Assembly: GCA_947626095.1 (NCBI GenBank) | Contig: CANQQV010000004.1 | Location: 62,001 to 126,000, forward strand | Direction of reading: 5' to 3' | Length of the DNA: 64,000 nucleotides | DNA from: an uncultured Bacilli bacterium | Lineage (GTDB): Bacteria; Bacillota_I; Bacilli_A; RF39; UBA660 | Shown: positions 1 through 9,154 of the stretch, piece after piece | Numbering within the stretch: position 1 is the stretch's first letter | Layout of the letters: every line of letters begins with the position of its first letter | Made by a program: the position numbers and the translations under genes | Notes under the pieces: model-generated | Databases searched by the model: none | Seen by the model: the letters and a program-made list of their open reading frames with translations, nothing else | Told to the model about the DNA's origin: nothing

Positions 1-420
1 GGATTTATCTACATAACAGACCGAATCAAAAGAATGATTATTAATTATGGAGGATTCAAAATCCTACCATCATATGTTGAATCTATTTTAAACAATTTCC
101 CTGCAATAGAAAAAAGTGTTGTTATCGGTGTTAAAGATGAATTGCATGCTCAAGGTGAAGTTCCTGTAGCTTGTATCACTCTAAAAGATCCGTCAGCTAA
201 ATTATCTATAGAGGAAATTAAAAAATATTGTAAGCAATATATTAAAGATGAACATCAAATTCCAATTGATTTTGTTATCTTAGATGAAATTCCTTATATT
301 CCAACTAATGGAAAAATAGATATTAAAGAATTAAAAAGAATAGTTAATGAATCACAACATAAAGAGCAACCAGAAAAAAAATTATATCAAAAGGTTATGA
401 AAAAGGTATTACATAAGTAA
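1..420 (+). CDS. AMP-dependent acyl ligase, C-terminal part (5' truncated)
   Basis: The reading frame is open from the first base, so only the C-terminal ~140 residues of an acyl-activating enzyme are present. The small C-terminal AMP-binding domain is recognisable. It has the hinge-like 'ITDRIKRMI', the 'NYGGFKILPSYVE' segment, and near the end 'IPYIPTNGKIDIKEL', the A10-type motif whose lysine completes adenylation in this family. The substrate cannot be read from this part; acyl-CoA synthetase or DltA-like ligase are both possible. It ends in an intrinsic terminator and lies just upstream of a kinase and acyltransferase block, so a role in fatty acyl or lipid activation is a reasonable inference. 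Confidence 0.85.
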   Translation, partial: GFIYITDRIKRMIINYGGFKILPSYVESILNNFPAIEKSVVIGVKDELHAQGEVPVACITLKDPSAKLSIEEIKKYCKQYIKDEHQIPIDFVILDEIPYIPTNGKIDIKELKRIVNESQHKEQPEKKLYQKVMKKVLHK

Positions 421-430
421 TACTTTTTTT
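401..430 (+). terminator. Intrinsic terminator after the acyl ligase
   Basis: A GTATTAC / GTAATAC stem (406-412 and 417-423) with an ATAA loop is followed by seven T. It overlaps the stop codon of the ligase. Confidence 0.8.
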
Positions 431-473
431 AAATATTATGATATAATATACACATACGATAGGGGTAATTAAT

Positions 474-2735
474 ATGATGATAGCAATTAGTTTTGAAATC
501 TGTTCTTTTTTATTTATTTTTTTAGCATCATGTTTTTATTTTTCTAAAGAAAGAGTCGAATCAAAAGAAAATAAGATATATACAATAATTGTTTTTTGCA
601 CTTTCTTTGCTTTAATTGTGGAATTTCTTTGCGTGTCATCATCATTTGAAAACCTTAGTACAAACAGTCTTTATATATATATTATTTCTAGATTAATGTT
701 GATTTCCATCTTTTGGTGGGGTGCTTTCTTTCTTGTTTATTTTTATAATATTACACTTGGTGAAAATAAAAAATTCCCTAAAGGTATCTTTATCTTGTAT
801 CTTTTAATTATTACAGTAGTATTGTTATTAGCACCATTAGATTTCTATTACGATGGTGAAATGGCCTTTTCATACGGCTTAGCAGTAAACTTATTATACA
901 TAATAAGTGGTGTTGAACTAATACTTGATGTTATCTTTATTGCAAAGAAATTTAAAAGCATTGATAAGAAAAAAGCTATTCCTCTTGTTTCGTTAATTGT
1001 TCTAATGACTTTATCTATAATTATTAGAACTATTTTCCCAGGCATAAATCTAATAGCAACATCATTTGCTTTAGTTGTCTTTGTCATGTACTTCACCATT
1101 GAAAATCCCGATGTTAAAATGCTTGAACAAGTATCAATCGCTAAAGAAAATGCCGAAAAAGCTAATCATGCTAAAACTGACTTCCTATCAAATATGTCCC
1201 ATGAAATAAGAACACCATTAAATGCTATAGTCGGTTTTAGTGAATCTTTAAAAGAGGATAAATTACCTGATAGTGCCAAAGAAAAAGTTAATGATATCAT
1301 CATGGCTTCAAATAACTTACTTGAAATTGTAAATGGTATTTTAGATATCTCAAAGATAGAAGCTAATAAATTAGAAATAATTAATAAAGAATATGATATT
1401 AAGCTAATGCTAGATGAACTAGTGGCTTTAACTCAAGCCAGAATAGGGGATAAAGGTTTAGACTTTAGAGTTAATATTGATAAATCAATTCCTCGTATTT
1501 TATATGGTGATTCGTCAAGATTAAAACAAATATATTTAAATATTTTAACAAATGCGGTTAAGTATACTAAAGAAGGCTTTATTGAATTTACCGTTTCTAC
1601 CGTTATTAAAGAAAATGTTTGTCGTTTAATTGTCTCTGTTGAAGATAGTGGAATTGGTATTAAAAATGAAAATATTGATAAAATATTTTCTAAATTTGAA
1701 AGATTGGATGTTGAAAAACAACAGACAATTGAAGGAACAGGATTGGGCCTTGCTATCACCAAAAAACTAGTTGATCTAATGCATGGTAAAATAGTAGTTC
1801 AATCAGTATATGGTAGTGGTTCCAAATTTACCGTTTCTATAGATCAAAGAATTATCGCTGTAGATCCTCCTAAACAAAAAGAAACAATTCTGTCTGACAG
1901 TAAGTTGATTAATGCTGAAGGAGCTCGTTTATTAATTGTCGATGATAATGAATTAAATATTAAAGTTGCTATTACTTTACTAAAAAAATACAATTTTAAT
2001 ATTGATTCATGTACTAGTGGTGGATTGTGTCTTGAAAAGATTAATAAAGGTGAACAATATGATATGATTCTTCTAGATGATATGATGCCTAAATTAAGTG
2101 GTAAAGAAACCTTAGAAAGATTAAAACAAATTAAAGGATTTAATACTCCTGTAATTGCTTTAACAGCTAATGCTATATCTGGTATGAAAGAAGAATACTT
2201 AGGTTTAGGTTTTGATGATTATTTAGCTAAACCAATCGAAAAACTAGAACTTGAAAGAGTTATAAGACAATTCTTAAACAAGAAAAATAGTAATTCAACT
2301 AATACAACTTTAAAAAACAATATTTCATCCATTGTTAATACCAAAATAATTGAAATTAGTAGTGATACAGCTTCTAAAAAAATTCTCATTGTCAATGATG
2401 ATAAAGAAATAACCAACAAATTAGAAAAAATCTTTATAACTAATGACTATTCTGTAATAACCCTAAATAGCGGAGTAAGTGCTATTGAAAATGTCATTGA
2501 TAACAAATACGATTTAATGATCATTTCAAATAAATTACAAGATATCGATGCCATTGAATTTATGGAAAATGTAAACTCTATCGAAGGTTTTAATATTCCA
2601 GTTGTCCTACTTAAATCTAAAAAAGATAAAGTAGATAAAGAAACTATATTAAAACAAGGATTTAGTGCCTACTTAAATAATGAAGCCGATGAAGAAACTA
2701 TAATTAATATTATTGAAAAAATATTGAATAAATAA
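474..2735 (+). CDS. Membrane hybrid histidine kinase with two receiver domains
   Basis: This 753-residue protein starts with six or seven hydrophobic helices (about residues 5-205). A short linker leads to a HisKA domain with the phosphorylatable H243 in 'FLSNMSHEIRTPLN', then an HATPase domain with N box 'NILTNAVKYTK' and G boxes 'VEDSGIGI' and 'EGTGLGLAITKK'. A first receiver ('LLIVDDNELNIKV', acceptor Asp in 'MILLDDMMPK') follows, then a second receiver in which the acceptor Asp is replaced by Ser ('LMIISNKLQ'). A TATAAT lies at 442-447 and an AGGGG ribosome site at 461. A paralogue sits at 4690-6591 and an HPt-receiver protein directly follows, so a phosphorelay is likely. The signal sensed is unknown. 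Confidence 0.93.
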   Translation: MMIAISFEICSFLFIFLASCFYFSKERVESKENKIYTIIVFCTFFALIVEFLCVSSSFENLSTNSLYIYIISRLMLISIFWWGAFFLVYFYNITLGENKKFPKGIFILYLLIITVVLLLAPLDFYYDGEMAFSYGLAVNLLYIISGVELILDVIFIAKKFKSIDKKKAIPLVSLIVLMTLSIIIRTIFPGINLIATSFALVVFVMYFTIENPDVKMLEQVSIAKENAEKANHAKTDFLSNMSHEIRTPLNAIVGFSESLKEDKLPDSAKEKVNDIIMASNNLLEIVNGILDISKIEANKLEIINKEYDIKLMLDELVALTQARIGDKGLDFRVNIDKSIPRILYGDSSRLKQIYLNILTNAVKYTKEGFIEFTVSTVIKENVCRLIVSVEDSGIGIKNENIDKIFSKFERLDVEKQQTIEGTGLGLAITKKLVDLMHGKIVVQSVYGSGSKFTVSIDQRIIAVDPPKQKETILSDSKLINAEGARLLIVDDNELNIKVAITLLKKYNFNIDSCTSGGLCLEKINKGEQYDMILLDDMMPKLSGKETLERLKQIKGFNTPVIALTANAISGMKEEYLGLGFDDYLAKPIEKLELERVIRQFLNKKNSNSTNTTLKNNISSIVNTKIIEISSDTASKKILIVNDDKEITNKLEKIFITNDYSVITLNSGVSAIENVIDNKYDLMIISNKLQDIDAIEFMENVNSIEGFNIPVVLLKSKKDKVDKETILKQGFSAYLNNEADEETIINIIEKILNK

Positions 2736-2775
2736 ATATATTGTAATAAAATTAAGATAGGATATGGTGGTAAAT

Positions 2776-3549
2776 ATGAAAGATATCAGTTATTTAAAAG
2801 AACATAATGTTGATGTCAATAGTAGTCTAGAACTATTTGGTGATATAGATACATATAATGAAACCCTAATTGAATTTAAAAATGGTCTTGATGGTAAGTT
2901 AGATCAAATTGATAAATTCTTAAAAGATCAAGATATGCCAAATTATGCCATTTATGTTCATTCATTAAAGAGTGATTGTAAATACTTCGGCTTTCTTAAA
3001 CTAGCTGAAATAGCATATGAACATGAAATGAAAAGTAAAGCCAATGACTATGCCTATGTTAAAGAAAGCTATCCATCTTTATTAGAAGAAGCTGCAAATG
3101 TTAAGAAAATTGTTAATGAATACTTAGGTGGAACTGAATCAATATATCAAGATAAAGAAGAATCAAGTAAAGACGTTATCTTAGTTGCTGATGATTCAAA
3201 AGTAATAAGAATATTTGTTAAAAAGATTTTTAATGAAGAATATGAACTTGCCTTTGCTAAAGATGGGGAAGAAACCTTAAATATCATCAAATCTCATGAA
3301 AACGATGACCATCTTAAAGCTATTTTACTTGATTTAAATATGCCTAAAGTAGACGGTTTTGCAGTCTTAGATTATATGAAAGAAAATAATCTATTAAGTA
3401 AGATGCCTGTTACCATTGTAAGTGGTGATTCATCAAGCGAAGCTATTAATAAAGCTTTTACATATGATATTGTTGATATGTTAAATAAACCATTTAGTGA
3501 AGCTAAAATAAAAGAAGTAGTTGAAAAAACAATAAATAAAGTAAGCTAG
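2776..3549 (+). CDS. HPt-receiver phosphotransfer protein
   Basis: A 257-residue protein with two signalling domains. Residues 1-110 look like a histidine phosphotransfer domain, with H62 in 'IYVHSLKSDCKYFG'. Residues 130-257 are a receiver ('VILVADDSKVIRIF', acceptor Asp in 'AILLDLNMPKVDG'). There is no DNA-binding or enzymatic output domain. I chose the ATG at 2776 because GGTGG sits five bases upstream; an in-frame ATG at 2764 has no site. It probably relays phosphate from one or both hybrid kinases that flank it. The order is the reverse of many stand-alone regulators, because the HPt comes before the receiver. Confidence 0.88.
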   Translation: MKDISYLKEHNVDVNSSLELFGDIDTYNETLIEFKNGLDGKLDQIDKFLKDQDMPNYAIYVHSLKSDCKYFGFLKLAEIAYEHEMKSKANDYAYVKESYPSLLEEAANVKKIVNEYLGGTESIYQDKEESSKDVILVADDSKVIRIFVKKIFNEEYELAFAKDGEETLNIIKSHENDDHLKAILLDLNMPKVDGFAVLDYMKENNLLSKMPVTIVSGDSSSEAINKAFTYDIVDMLNKPFSEAKIKEVVEKTINKVS

Positions 3550-3568
3550 TTTATCTAGCTTTTTTTTG
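3543..3568 (+). terminator. Intrinsic terminator after the HPt-receiver gene
   Basis: AAGCTAG / CTAGCTT stem with a five-base loop, followed by a T run. It overlaps the stop codon. Confidence 0.85.
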
Positions 3569-3627
3569 GAAAAAATTGCTGAAAAACGCATTTAATGTTA
3601 AAATAAGGCAAGTAATGGGGGATACAT

Positions 3628-4617
3628 ATGTCTACAAATGATTTTGAATATAAAAGTTTTATTGCCAAACAAAAAATGACTTTAAATGAAATAACTGAAT
3701 ATTATTTGTCTTTAAGAAAATATGAACATGAGCAAGGAATAGCATTAACAGATCCAAAATATCGTGATAAAATTCACTTTATTTTGTATAGTTTAATAAA
3801 ACTAAGCCGTATTTTATCTGGTGAAAAAATTATAATTGTTAACGATAAACATCACAAAACATCTAATCCAACAATTTTTGCCTCAACTCATGTCGGCGGT
3901 GACGATGTTCAAATAGCATTTGAAGCAATTAAAGAACGCGCTTATTTATTCTTAGGTGACCCTAACGATATCTACCAAAGAATCGAAGGGTTGTTGCTAC
4001 ATTTAAATGGTGTCATATGCTTAGAAACTAGAGATAAAGAAGATCGTCAAATCGCCTATAAACGTGCAATTGAACTACTTAAAATGAAAAAGAACTTATT
4101 AATTTTTCCCGAAGGTGCCTGGAATGTTTCAGCAAATTTACCTGTTATGAAATTATTCAATGGTACAACTCGTATGGCCCTTGAAACGGGTGCCGAGATT
4201 GTTCCAATGGCTTTAGAGCAATATGATAAAACTTTCTACGTAAATATTGGCGAAAATTTATCGTTCTCCCAATCTTCAGCAATCACAGTAAACGATTATA
4301 CATCAATTCTTCGTGATGCTCTAGCTACTTTAAAATGGGAAATATGGGAAAAATATGGTCAATGTCATCGTGAAGATATTCCTGAGCATTATGAAGATTC
4401 ATTTGTTACAAGTATAATGAACCGTTCTGATTATGCATACGATGTTAACGATATTTATGAAACATTATATGTTGATAAAAAAATAACTCGTCCTGAAGAT
4501 GTATGGTCTGGCATTTCAGAAATCGAAAAAATCACTAAAGATAACGCCGACGCCGTAGCTTATGCACATCATTTAGTTAAAGAAAGAACATCAGGTATCT
4601 ATAAATATAAATTTTAG
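3628..4617 (+). CDS. PlsC-like 1-acyl-glycerol-phosphate acyltransferase
   Basis: A 329-residue acyltransferase of the PlsC/lysophospholipid type. The HX4D catalytic motif is 'HVGGDD' (near residue 93) and the later substrate motif is 'IFPEGAWN'. Family members transfer an acyl chain to a glycerophosphate or related acceptor at the membrane face. There is no obvious transmembrane helix, so it may be peripheral. It sits between two hybrid kinases and close to an acyl ligase, suggesting lipid modification tied to the phosphorelay. The C-terminal ~90 residues beyond the core domain are unassigned. It has its own ribosome site (GGGGGAT) and is flanked by terminators on both sides, so it is probably a single transcription unit. 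Confidence 0.85.
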   Translation: MSTNDFEYKSFIAKQKMTLNEITEYYLSLRKYEHEQGIALTDPKYRDKIHFILYSLIKLSRILSGEKIIIVNDKHHKTSNPTIFASTHVGGDDVQIAFEAIKERAYLFLGDPNDIYQRIEGLLLHLNGVICLETRDKEDRQIAYKRAIELLKMKKNLLIFPEGAWNVSANLPVMKLFNGTTRMALETGAEIVPMALEQYDKTFYVNIGENLSFSQSSAITVNDYTSILRDALATLKWEIWEKYGQCHREDIPEHYEDSFVTSIMNRSDYAYDVNDIYETLYVDKKITRPEDVWSGISEIEKITKDNADAVAYAHHLVKERTSGIYKYKF

Positions 4618-4638
4618 AACATTTCTTATGTTCTTTTT
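4616..4638 (+). terminator. Intrinsic terminator after the acyltransferase
   Basis: AGAACAT / ATGTTCT stem, TTCTT loop, then a short T run. Confidence 0.75.
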
Positions 4639-4689
4639 AATTGAAAAAAAAAACTATTAGTGATAACCTTATAATAGAGGTGAAATGCA

Positions 4690-6591
4690 ATGAGCGATAT
4701 CCTATTAACCTTTGCATCACTAGCAATAACAATAGTTCTCATTACAATTTTTATTGTTAAAAAGAGTAGTAACAATATCGAAACAAAAATTTACATTCGT
4801 ATGCTAATACTAAATGTAATATTTTGCCTAACTTGTATTGCAACATTTTATATTGCAAAGTTAAATAAAGATGTTTTTTTAATCGCAATCTTTCAAAAAA
4901 CATTTATGGTTGAATTGATATTTTTAACTATTTGCATGCTCATATACAATATTTATTTATTAAAAATTAAAGAAAATACCAAAAAAATATTTTCTTATGC
5001 CTTATTTTTATTTGGAACATTTATCGCAGTTGCTACATATATTGCTCCATTGACAGTTATAAATACCAAAGATCTTTTAGATGGATATGGCGTATCCTAC
5101 GATATTGTATATACAGCAATCATTATTCTCTTTTTAATAATCGTTTTTACTTGTATCAAACGAATAATTGAAGAAAAAAAGCTAATAAAAAATATTCCAT
5201 CATTTGTTTTAATAACTTTATTTGTAATAGGCTTTTTCATTAGAGAAATGTTCCCATCTGTTATGTTTGAATGTTTCTTCTATTCATATGTTCTTCTAAT
5301 TATGTATTTCACCATTGAAAATCCTGATATAAAAATGCTCGAACAAATATCTTTAGCTAAAGATCAGGCCGAAAAAGCAAACGCAGCAAAAACTGACTTT
5401 TTATCAAGCATGTCTCATGAAATAAGAACTCCATTAAATGCTATAGTTGGTTTTAGTGAAGCGATTAAAGAAGAAGATACATTAGAAGCTGCTAAGCAAG
5501 ATGCTAGCGATATCATCCTAGCTTCCCAAAATTTGCTAGAAATAGTTAATGGTATTCTTGATATATCTAAGATCGAAGCAAATAAAATGGAAATTGTTAA
5601 TTCTGAATATAATCTTGCTGAAGAATGCAAGCTCCTAGCAAAATTAGTTAAACCTCGTATTGGTGAGAAACCAATTGAATTAATATCAAATATCGCCAAA
5701 GACATTCCTAAAACTCTATATGGTGATAAATCCAAGATAAGAGAAATATTAAGTAATTTACTTACTAATGCCGTAAAATATACTGAAACTGGGACAATTG
5801 AATTCAATGTAAGTTGTATTAATAAAAATGATGAATGTTCACTTGTTTTTTCAGTCGAAGATACAGGTCGTGGTATTAAACCAGAAAAAATAGATAAATT
5901 ATTTACTAAATTTGAAAGATTAGATGAAGATCGTAATACAACAATTGAAGGAGCAGGATTAGGTCTTGCTATAACTAAAAGTCTAGTTGAAATGATGGGT
6001 GGTAAAATAATTGTTCAATCAGTCTTTGGTAGCGGTTCTAAATTTACTGTTTATTTAAAGCAAAAAATTGTTCCTGAAAAGAGATATCATCTAAACAATG
6101 ATTTTACCAAAGAATCATTAAATCTTTCCGGTAAACGTGTTTTAATCGTTGATGATAATAATTTAAATATTAAAGTAGCTGATCGGTTACTAAAAAAATA
6201 TAATCTTATCGTTGATTCATGTGAGAGTGGTCGTGAATGTCTTGAAAGAATTCAAGAAGGTGAAATATATGATTTAATTCTCATGGATGATATGATGCCT
6301 AAAATGAGTGGTACTGAAACCCTTCACTTATTAAAAGAAATTCCATCTTTTAAAGCAAGAGTAGTCGCCTTAACTGCTAATGCTATAGAAGGTATGAAAG
6401 AAAAATATATTACTGCTGGTTTTGACGATTATCTATCAAAGCCTATGGATAATAAAGAATTAGAACGAGTACTAAGAAAGTTCTTAAACAAAGAATATAA
6501 TAATTCATCTTTTGAACCATTACCAGATGACTTCTACGAAATAAGTGAAACAGCTATTATTAACATTAATAATATTGATAAAGAAAAATAA
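4690..6591 (+). CDS. Membrane hybrid histidine kinase with one receiver domain
   Basis: A 633-residue paralogue of the kinase at 474-2735. It has the same topology (six or seven hydrophobic helices to about residue 205), the same linker 'YFTIENPDIKMLEQ' and the phosphorylatable His at the same number, H243 ('MSHEIRTPLN'). The HATPase motifs 'VEDTGRGI' and 'EGAGLGLAITKS' are intact. It ends with one receiver ('VLIVDDNNLNIKVA', acceptor Asp in 'LILMDDMMPKMSG') and lacks the degenerate second receiver of its paralogue. The sensor halves have diverged much more than the kinase halves, so the two probably sense different cues and share the HPt protein between them. The ribosome site is GAGGTG. Confidence 0.93.
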   Translation: MSDILLTFASLAITIVLITIFIVKKSSNNIETKIYIRMLILNVIFCLTCIATFYIAKLNKDVFLIAIFQKTFMVELIFLTICMLIYNIYLLKIKENTKKIFSYALFLFGTFIAVATYIAPLTVINTKDLLDGYGVSYDIVYTAIIILFLIIVFTCIKRIIEEKKLIKNIPSFVLITLFVIGFFIREMFPSVMFECFFYSYVLLIMYFTIENPDIKMLEQISLAKDQAEKANAAKTDFLSSMSHEIRTPLNAIVGFSEAIKEEDTLEAAKQDASDIILASQNLLEIVNGILDISKIEANKMEIVNSEYNLAEECKLLAKLVKPRIGEKPIELISNIAKDIPKTLYGDKSKIREILSNLLTNAVKYTETGTIEFNVSCINKNDECSLVFSVEDTGRGIKPEKIDKLFTKFERLDEDRNTTIEGAGLGLAITKSLVEMMGGKIIVQSVFGSGSKFTVYLKQKIVPEKRYHLNNDFTKESLNLSGKRVLIVDDNNLNIKVADRLLKKYNLIVDSCESGRECLERIQEGEIYDLILMDDMMPKMSGTETLHLLKEIPSFKARVVALTANAIEGMKEKYITAGFDDYLSKPMDNKELERVLRKFLNKEYNNSSFEPLPDDFYEISETAIININNIDKEK

Positions 6592-6617
6592 AACATGCTC
6601 GGTAAAAGCATGTTTTT
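6591..6617. terminator. Bidirectional terminator between convergent genes
   Basis: AAACATGCT / AGCATGTTT stem with T runs on both strands. It separates the second kinase from the convergent minus-strand gene. Confidence 0.85.
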
Positions 6618-7530
6618 ATATATTCTCCAAATATTTTTTATTTATATATTTGTTAATAAAATCATCTTTAATTTCAATATATTCAATCGATAACATATAA
6701 TAATCATTATTTAGATTATCTTTCGTCTTATTAAATTTATTTTCTAAAATATCTAGCTTTTTGCTGATTTTCTTATAAGTGTTTTTTCCTAATACTTTAT
6801 CAAATTCTTTTTCTAAAATATTATGCGTAAACAAAATATTCTTTTTAAGTAATTCTTGTATTTCAGAATAGTTATATAAAGGTCTGAATAAATTCACTAA
6901 AATATCTAAACCTTCAATTTTATATGTATCCAAATCAATATTTTTAAATTTTTGTAAAATATTATTAAACTTTTTATTTTTAATATTTAATTCTCTTAAT
7001 CTTAATATATTTTTAATTATATCTTCAACGAATAATAAATTAAATATTTTATCAATTGTATAATTATTGTTATCAATAAGACCAGTTTTATAATAATCGT
7101 ATCTAATTTTTATTTTATCAGTTAAAGAATATTTTTTATTTTTATTAAATAAAATTAAATTTAATTCATAAGTTAAATATTCTAATGTTTTAATAAATGA
7201 ATTATCGATTTTTCTAAATAATAACTCGTTTTGAATGTTAATTGTCGGAAAATCATAAGATAAATCTAACCACTTCGTTTTATAATTGTTATTTGTCGGA
7301 TTAATATAATAGTTTAATTTATTAAATGCTCCATGATAGTTAAAATTAGTGCAAGTAATAACCGAATATATATCGTCAATAAAATCATCACCATATTTAA
7401 GAATCATTCCTGTTGTTATTAAATATAAATAGTCGTGCAATTCTTGCGGATAATCTTTTTTATCTAGTAAAGCGTCTAAAGTGAAGGTGACATGATTAAC
7501 TAAAGTATTAATATTTATCTTTTCATTCAT
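6616..7530 (-). CDS. Uncharacterised Lys/Asn-rich cytosolic protein
   Basis: A 304-residue protein that I do not recognise. It has no signal peptide, no clear transmembrane helix and no catalytic motif that I can see. It is rich in Lys, Asn, Ile and Tyr and is predicted mostly helical, with long amphipathic stretches towards the C-terminus. An excellent AGGGAGG ribosome site precedes the ATG. It is transcribed divergently from the WXG100-glycosidase fusion, with about 200 bases between them, so a linked role (chaperone, immunity or regulation of the secreted protein) is possible, but that rests only on position. Confidence 0.7.
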   Translation of the reverse strand: MNEKININTLVNHVTFTLDALLDKKDYPQELHDYLYLITTGMILKYGDDFIDDIYSVITCTNFNYHGAFNKLNYYINPTNNNYKTKWLDLSYDFPTINIQNELLFRKIDNSFIKTLEYLTYELNLILFNKNKKYSLTDKIKIRYDYYKTGLIDNNNYTIDKIFNLLFVEDIIKNILRLRELNIKNKKFNNILQKFKNIDLDTYKIEGLDILVNLFRPLYNYSEIQELLKKNILFTHNILEKEFDKVLGKNTYKKISKKLDILENKFNKTKDNLNNDYYMLSIEYIEIKDDFINKYINKKYLENI

Positions 7531-7687
7531 GATATTTCCTCCCTGTTGCCGTGTATACTAGCACTCATAATTTAAAAAAGCAAATTTAACTTAAATTTAA
7601 AAAATAAAATAATTAACTAAAAAAACATAGAACTTAACACATTTATTTAATAAAAATAAATAATATCGAAAAATAATTAAAAATATA

Positions 7688-7696
7688 TGCTATAAT
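7688..7696 (+). promoter_or_regulatory. Extended -10 promoter for the WXG100 fusion gene
   Basis: TGCTATAAT (TGn followed by TATAAT) lies 36 bases before the start codon. No good -35 box is visible, which is usual for extended -10 promoters. The rest of the 200-base divergent gap is A/T-rich without other clear signals. Confidence 0.55.
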
Positions 7697-7732
7697 ATAG
7701 AAGAAAATAGATAATAGAAAGATGGTGTAGCC

Positions 7733-9154
7733 ATGGCAGGATGGGATTTTACGGCTGATAGTGATATTCAAAAAAAACTTGCTAAAAATCTAAATGATGG
7801 AGCCGATAATTTTGATACCAGAATAGGAGAAATGTATAGTGAGATAGATTCACTAAGTACACATTGGGTAGGCGAGGATTATGACGCCTTTAAAACAGGG
7901 ACAGAAGGATATAAGACTGCTTTACAAGATTTATCTAACGGAATAAGAATGTTTAGTAAACATTTTGATTCGATAGCAGAAGGTACTGAAGCCTTAGCAA
8001 CAGATTTAATAACTACTATCTTAAATGCAACCAGTGGTGCTTCATCTGCTGGTAGTGGTACTGGTGCAACCGCAAATACTGGTGCAACACCAACTTCTGC
8101 AGGTAATGTCACAGCTGGAGCAAGTGGCAATGAAGAAACAGCCAATCTCGATCCAACAAGTAACGAGGCACCTGTTTCTCAGATATCTGATCCAGATTCA
8201 AATGCGCCAGCAGTAACTGAAAATCCATTATCCGCCGATAATGGCAATTCCGAAAACTCAAATACTGGAGACTCTGCATTAGAAGATGCTTCTTTAGTTG
8301 TTCCTTTAGAAGATTCTAATGCAAGTGCAAATATTGAAGCTCCTGGTTCTGAATATAATATAACAACTGATAAAAAGGATATAAATGTTAATAATATCGC
8401 AAGTGGTAGTAGAGTTGCTTCCGCTTTAGATAATTATTCTGCTGAGTTAGATAATGCTGAATATGCTAAGGTAAATGAAAATATCTTCATGACCATTACA
8501 CCAACCGAAGTCGAAGGTAATAGTTGTTATCTAACTCATGTTGTAGTAAACAATCCTAACCAAATATTTGGTGAACCAGCAAACGGTCAATATGCAAGTG
8601 GCCTTGAAACCGCTACAAGTGCCGCAAAAAGATTAGGAACAAATACAGCCTTAGTTTTAAATGGTAGTCATTTTTCCTATGCTGATGGTAGTGAAGACTT
8701 AAAAGGTGCTAACCACATAGTTATTGTTAATGGTGAAATCAAAACTAATGGTAATGCCGGTGGTATGGAAATATGTTTAGATCGTAACGGTAATTTATTT
8801 AATCCTCCAGCTGGCGCATCAGCTCAAGACTTAATTGATAGAGGTGTAGTTTATACTTTCTCAAGTCACGATTCTCATTTAATAACTGATGGTAATAAAA
8901 CATATGAACACCAAGATGAAGCTTATAATAGTACTGTAATCGGCCAAAAATCAGCTTGTGATTATTATATCTTAACTGGACCAACCTCTAATTTTGGGGC
9001 GGCTGACTATCTTTATGATAAAGGTTGTACATTTGCTAAGAGTATGGACCAAGGTGGAAGTGTATCTCTAGTTTATAATGGTCAATTAATAAATACACCA
9101 ACTGATGATAGTGGTGAAAGAGCAATTGGGGATTTCCTTTGTATAACATCTTAA
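7733..9154 (+). CDS. WXG100 - phosphodiester glycosidase (NAGPA-like) fusion, predicted type VII secreted protein
   Basis: A 473-residue protein with three parts. Residues 1-95 form a helical WXG100/ESAT-6-like hairpin with W45-V46-G47 ('HWVGEDYDAF'). Residues 100-245 are a low-complexity Ala/Thr/Ser/Asn/Gly linker. Residues 248-473 match the NAGPA phosphodiester glycosidase fold: 'ALVLNGSHF' (N310-G311), 'IVIVNGEI', 'SMDQGGSVSLVYNGQ' (D439, GGS 441-443) and 'GERAIGDFL' (R463). Family enzymes cleave sugar-phosphodiester bonds, for example on glycans or teichoic-type polymers. There is no Sec signal peptide; the WXG100 head suggests export by a type VII system, none of which is encoded in this window. 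The function as an effector or wall enzyme is inferred. Confidence 0.82.
   Translation: MAGWDFTADSDIQKKLAKNLNDGADNFDTRIGEMYSEIDSLSTHWVGEDYDAFKTGTEGYKTALQDLSNGIRMFSKHFDSIAEGTEALATDLITTILNATSGASSAGSGTGATANTGATPTSAGNVTAGASGNEETANLDPTSNEAPVSQISDPDSNAPAVTENPLSADNGNSENSNTGDSALEDASLVVPLEDSNASANIEAPGSEYNITTDKKDINVNNIASGSRVASALDNYSAELDNAEYAKVNENIFMTITPTEVEGNSCYLTHVVVNNPNQIFGEPANGQYASGLETATSAAKRLGTNTALVLNGSHFSYADGSEDLKGANHIVIVNGEIKTNGNAGGMEICLDRNGNLFNPPAGASAQDLIDRGVVYTFSSHDSHLITDGNKTYEHQDEAYNSTVIGQKSACDYYILTGPTSNFGAADYLYDKGCTFAKSMDQGGSVSLVYNGQLINTPTDDSGERAIGDFLCITS

Noticed and set aside
4690..6591. The two hybrid kinases as a recent tandem duplication that might be an assembly artefact.
   Set aside because: The sensor halves differ strongly and the domain content differs (one versus two receivers), so they are old paralogues.
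8025..8216. A plus-strand frame inside the WXG100-glycosidase linker.
   Set aside because: It arises from the low-complexity Ala/Thr/Gly coding region and has no ribosome site.
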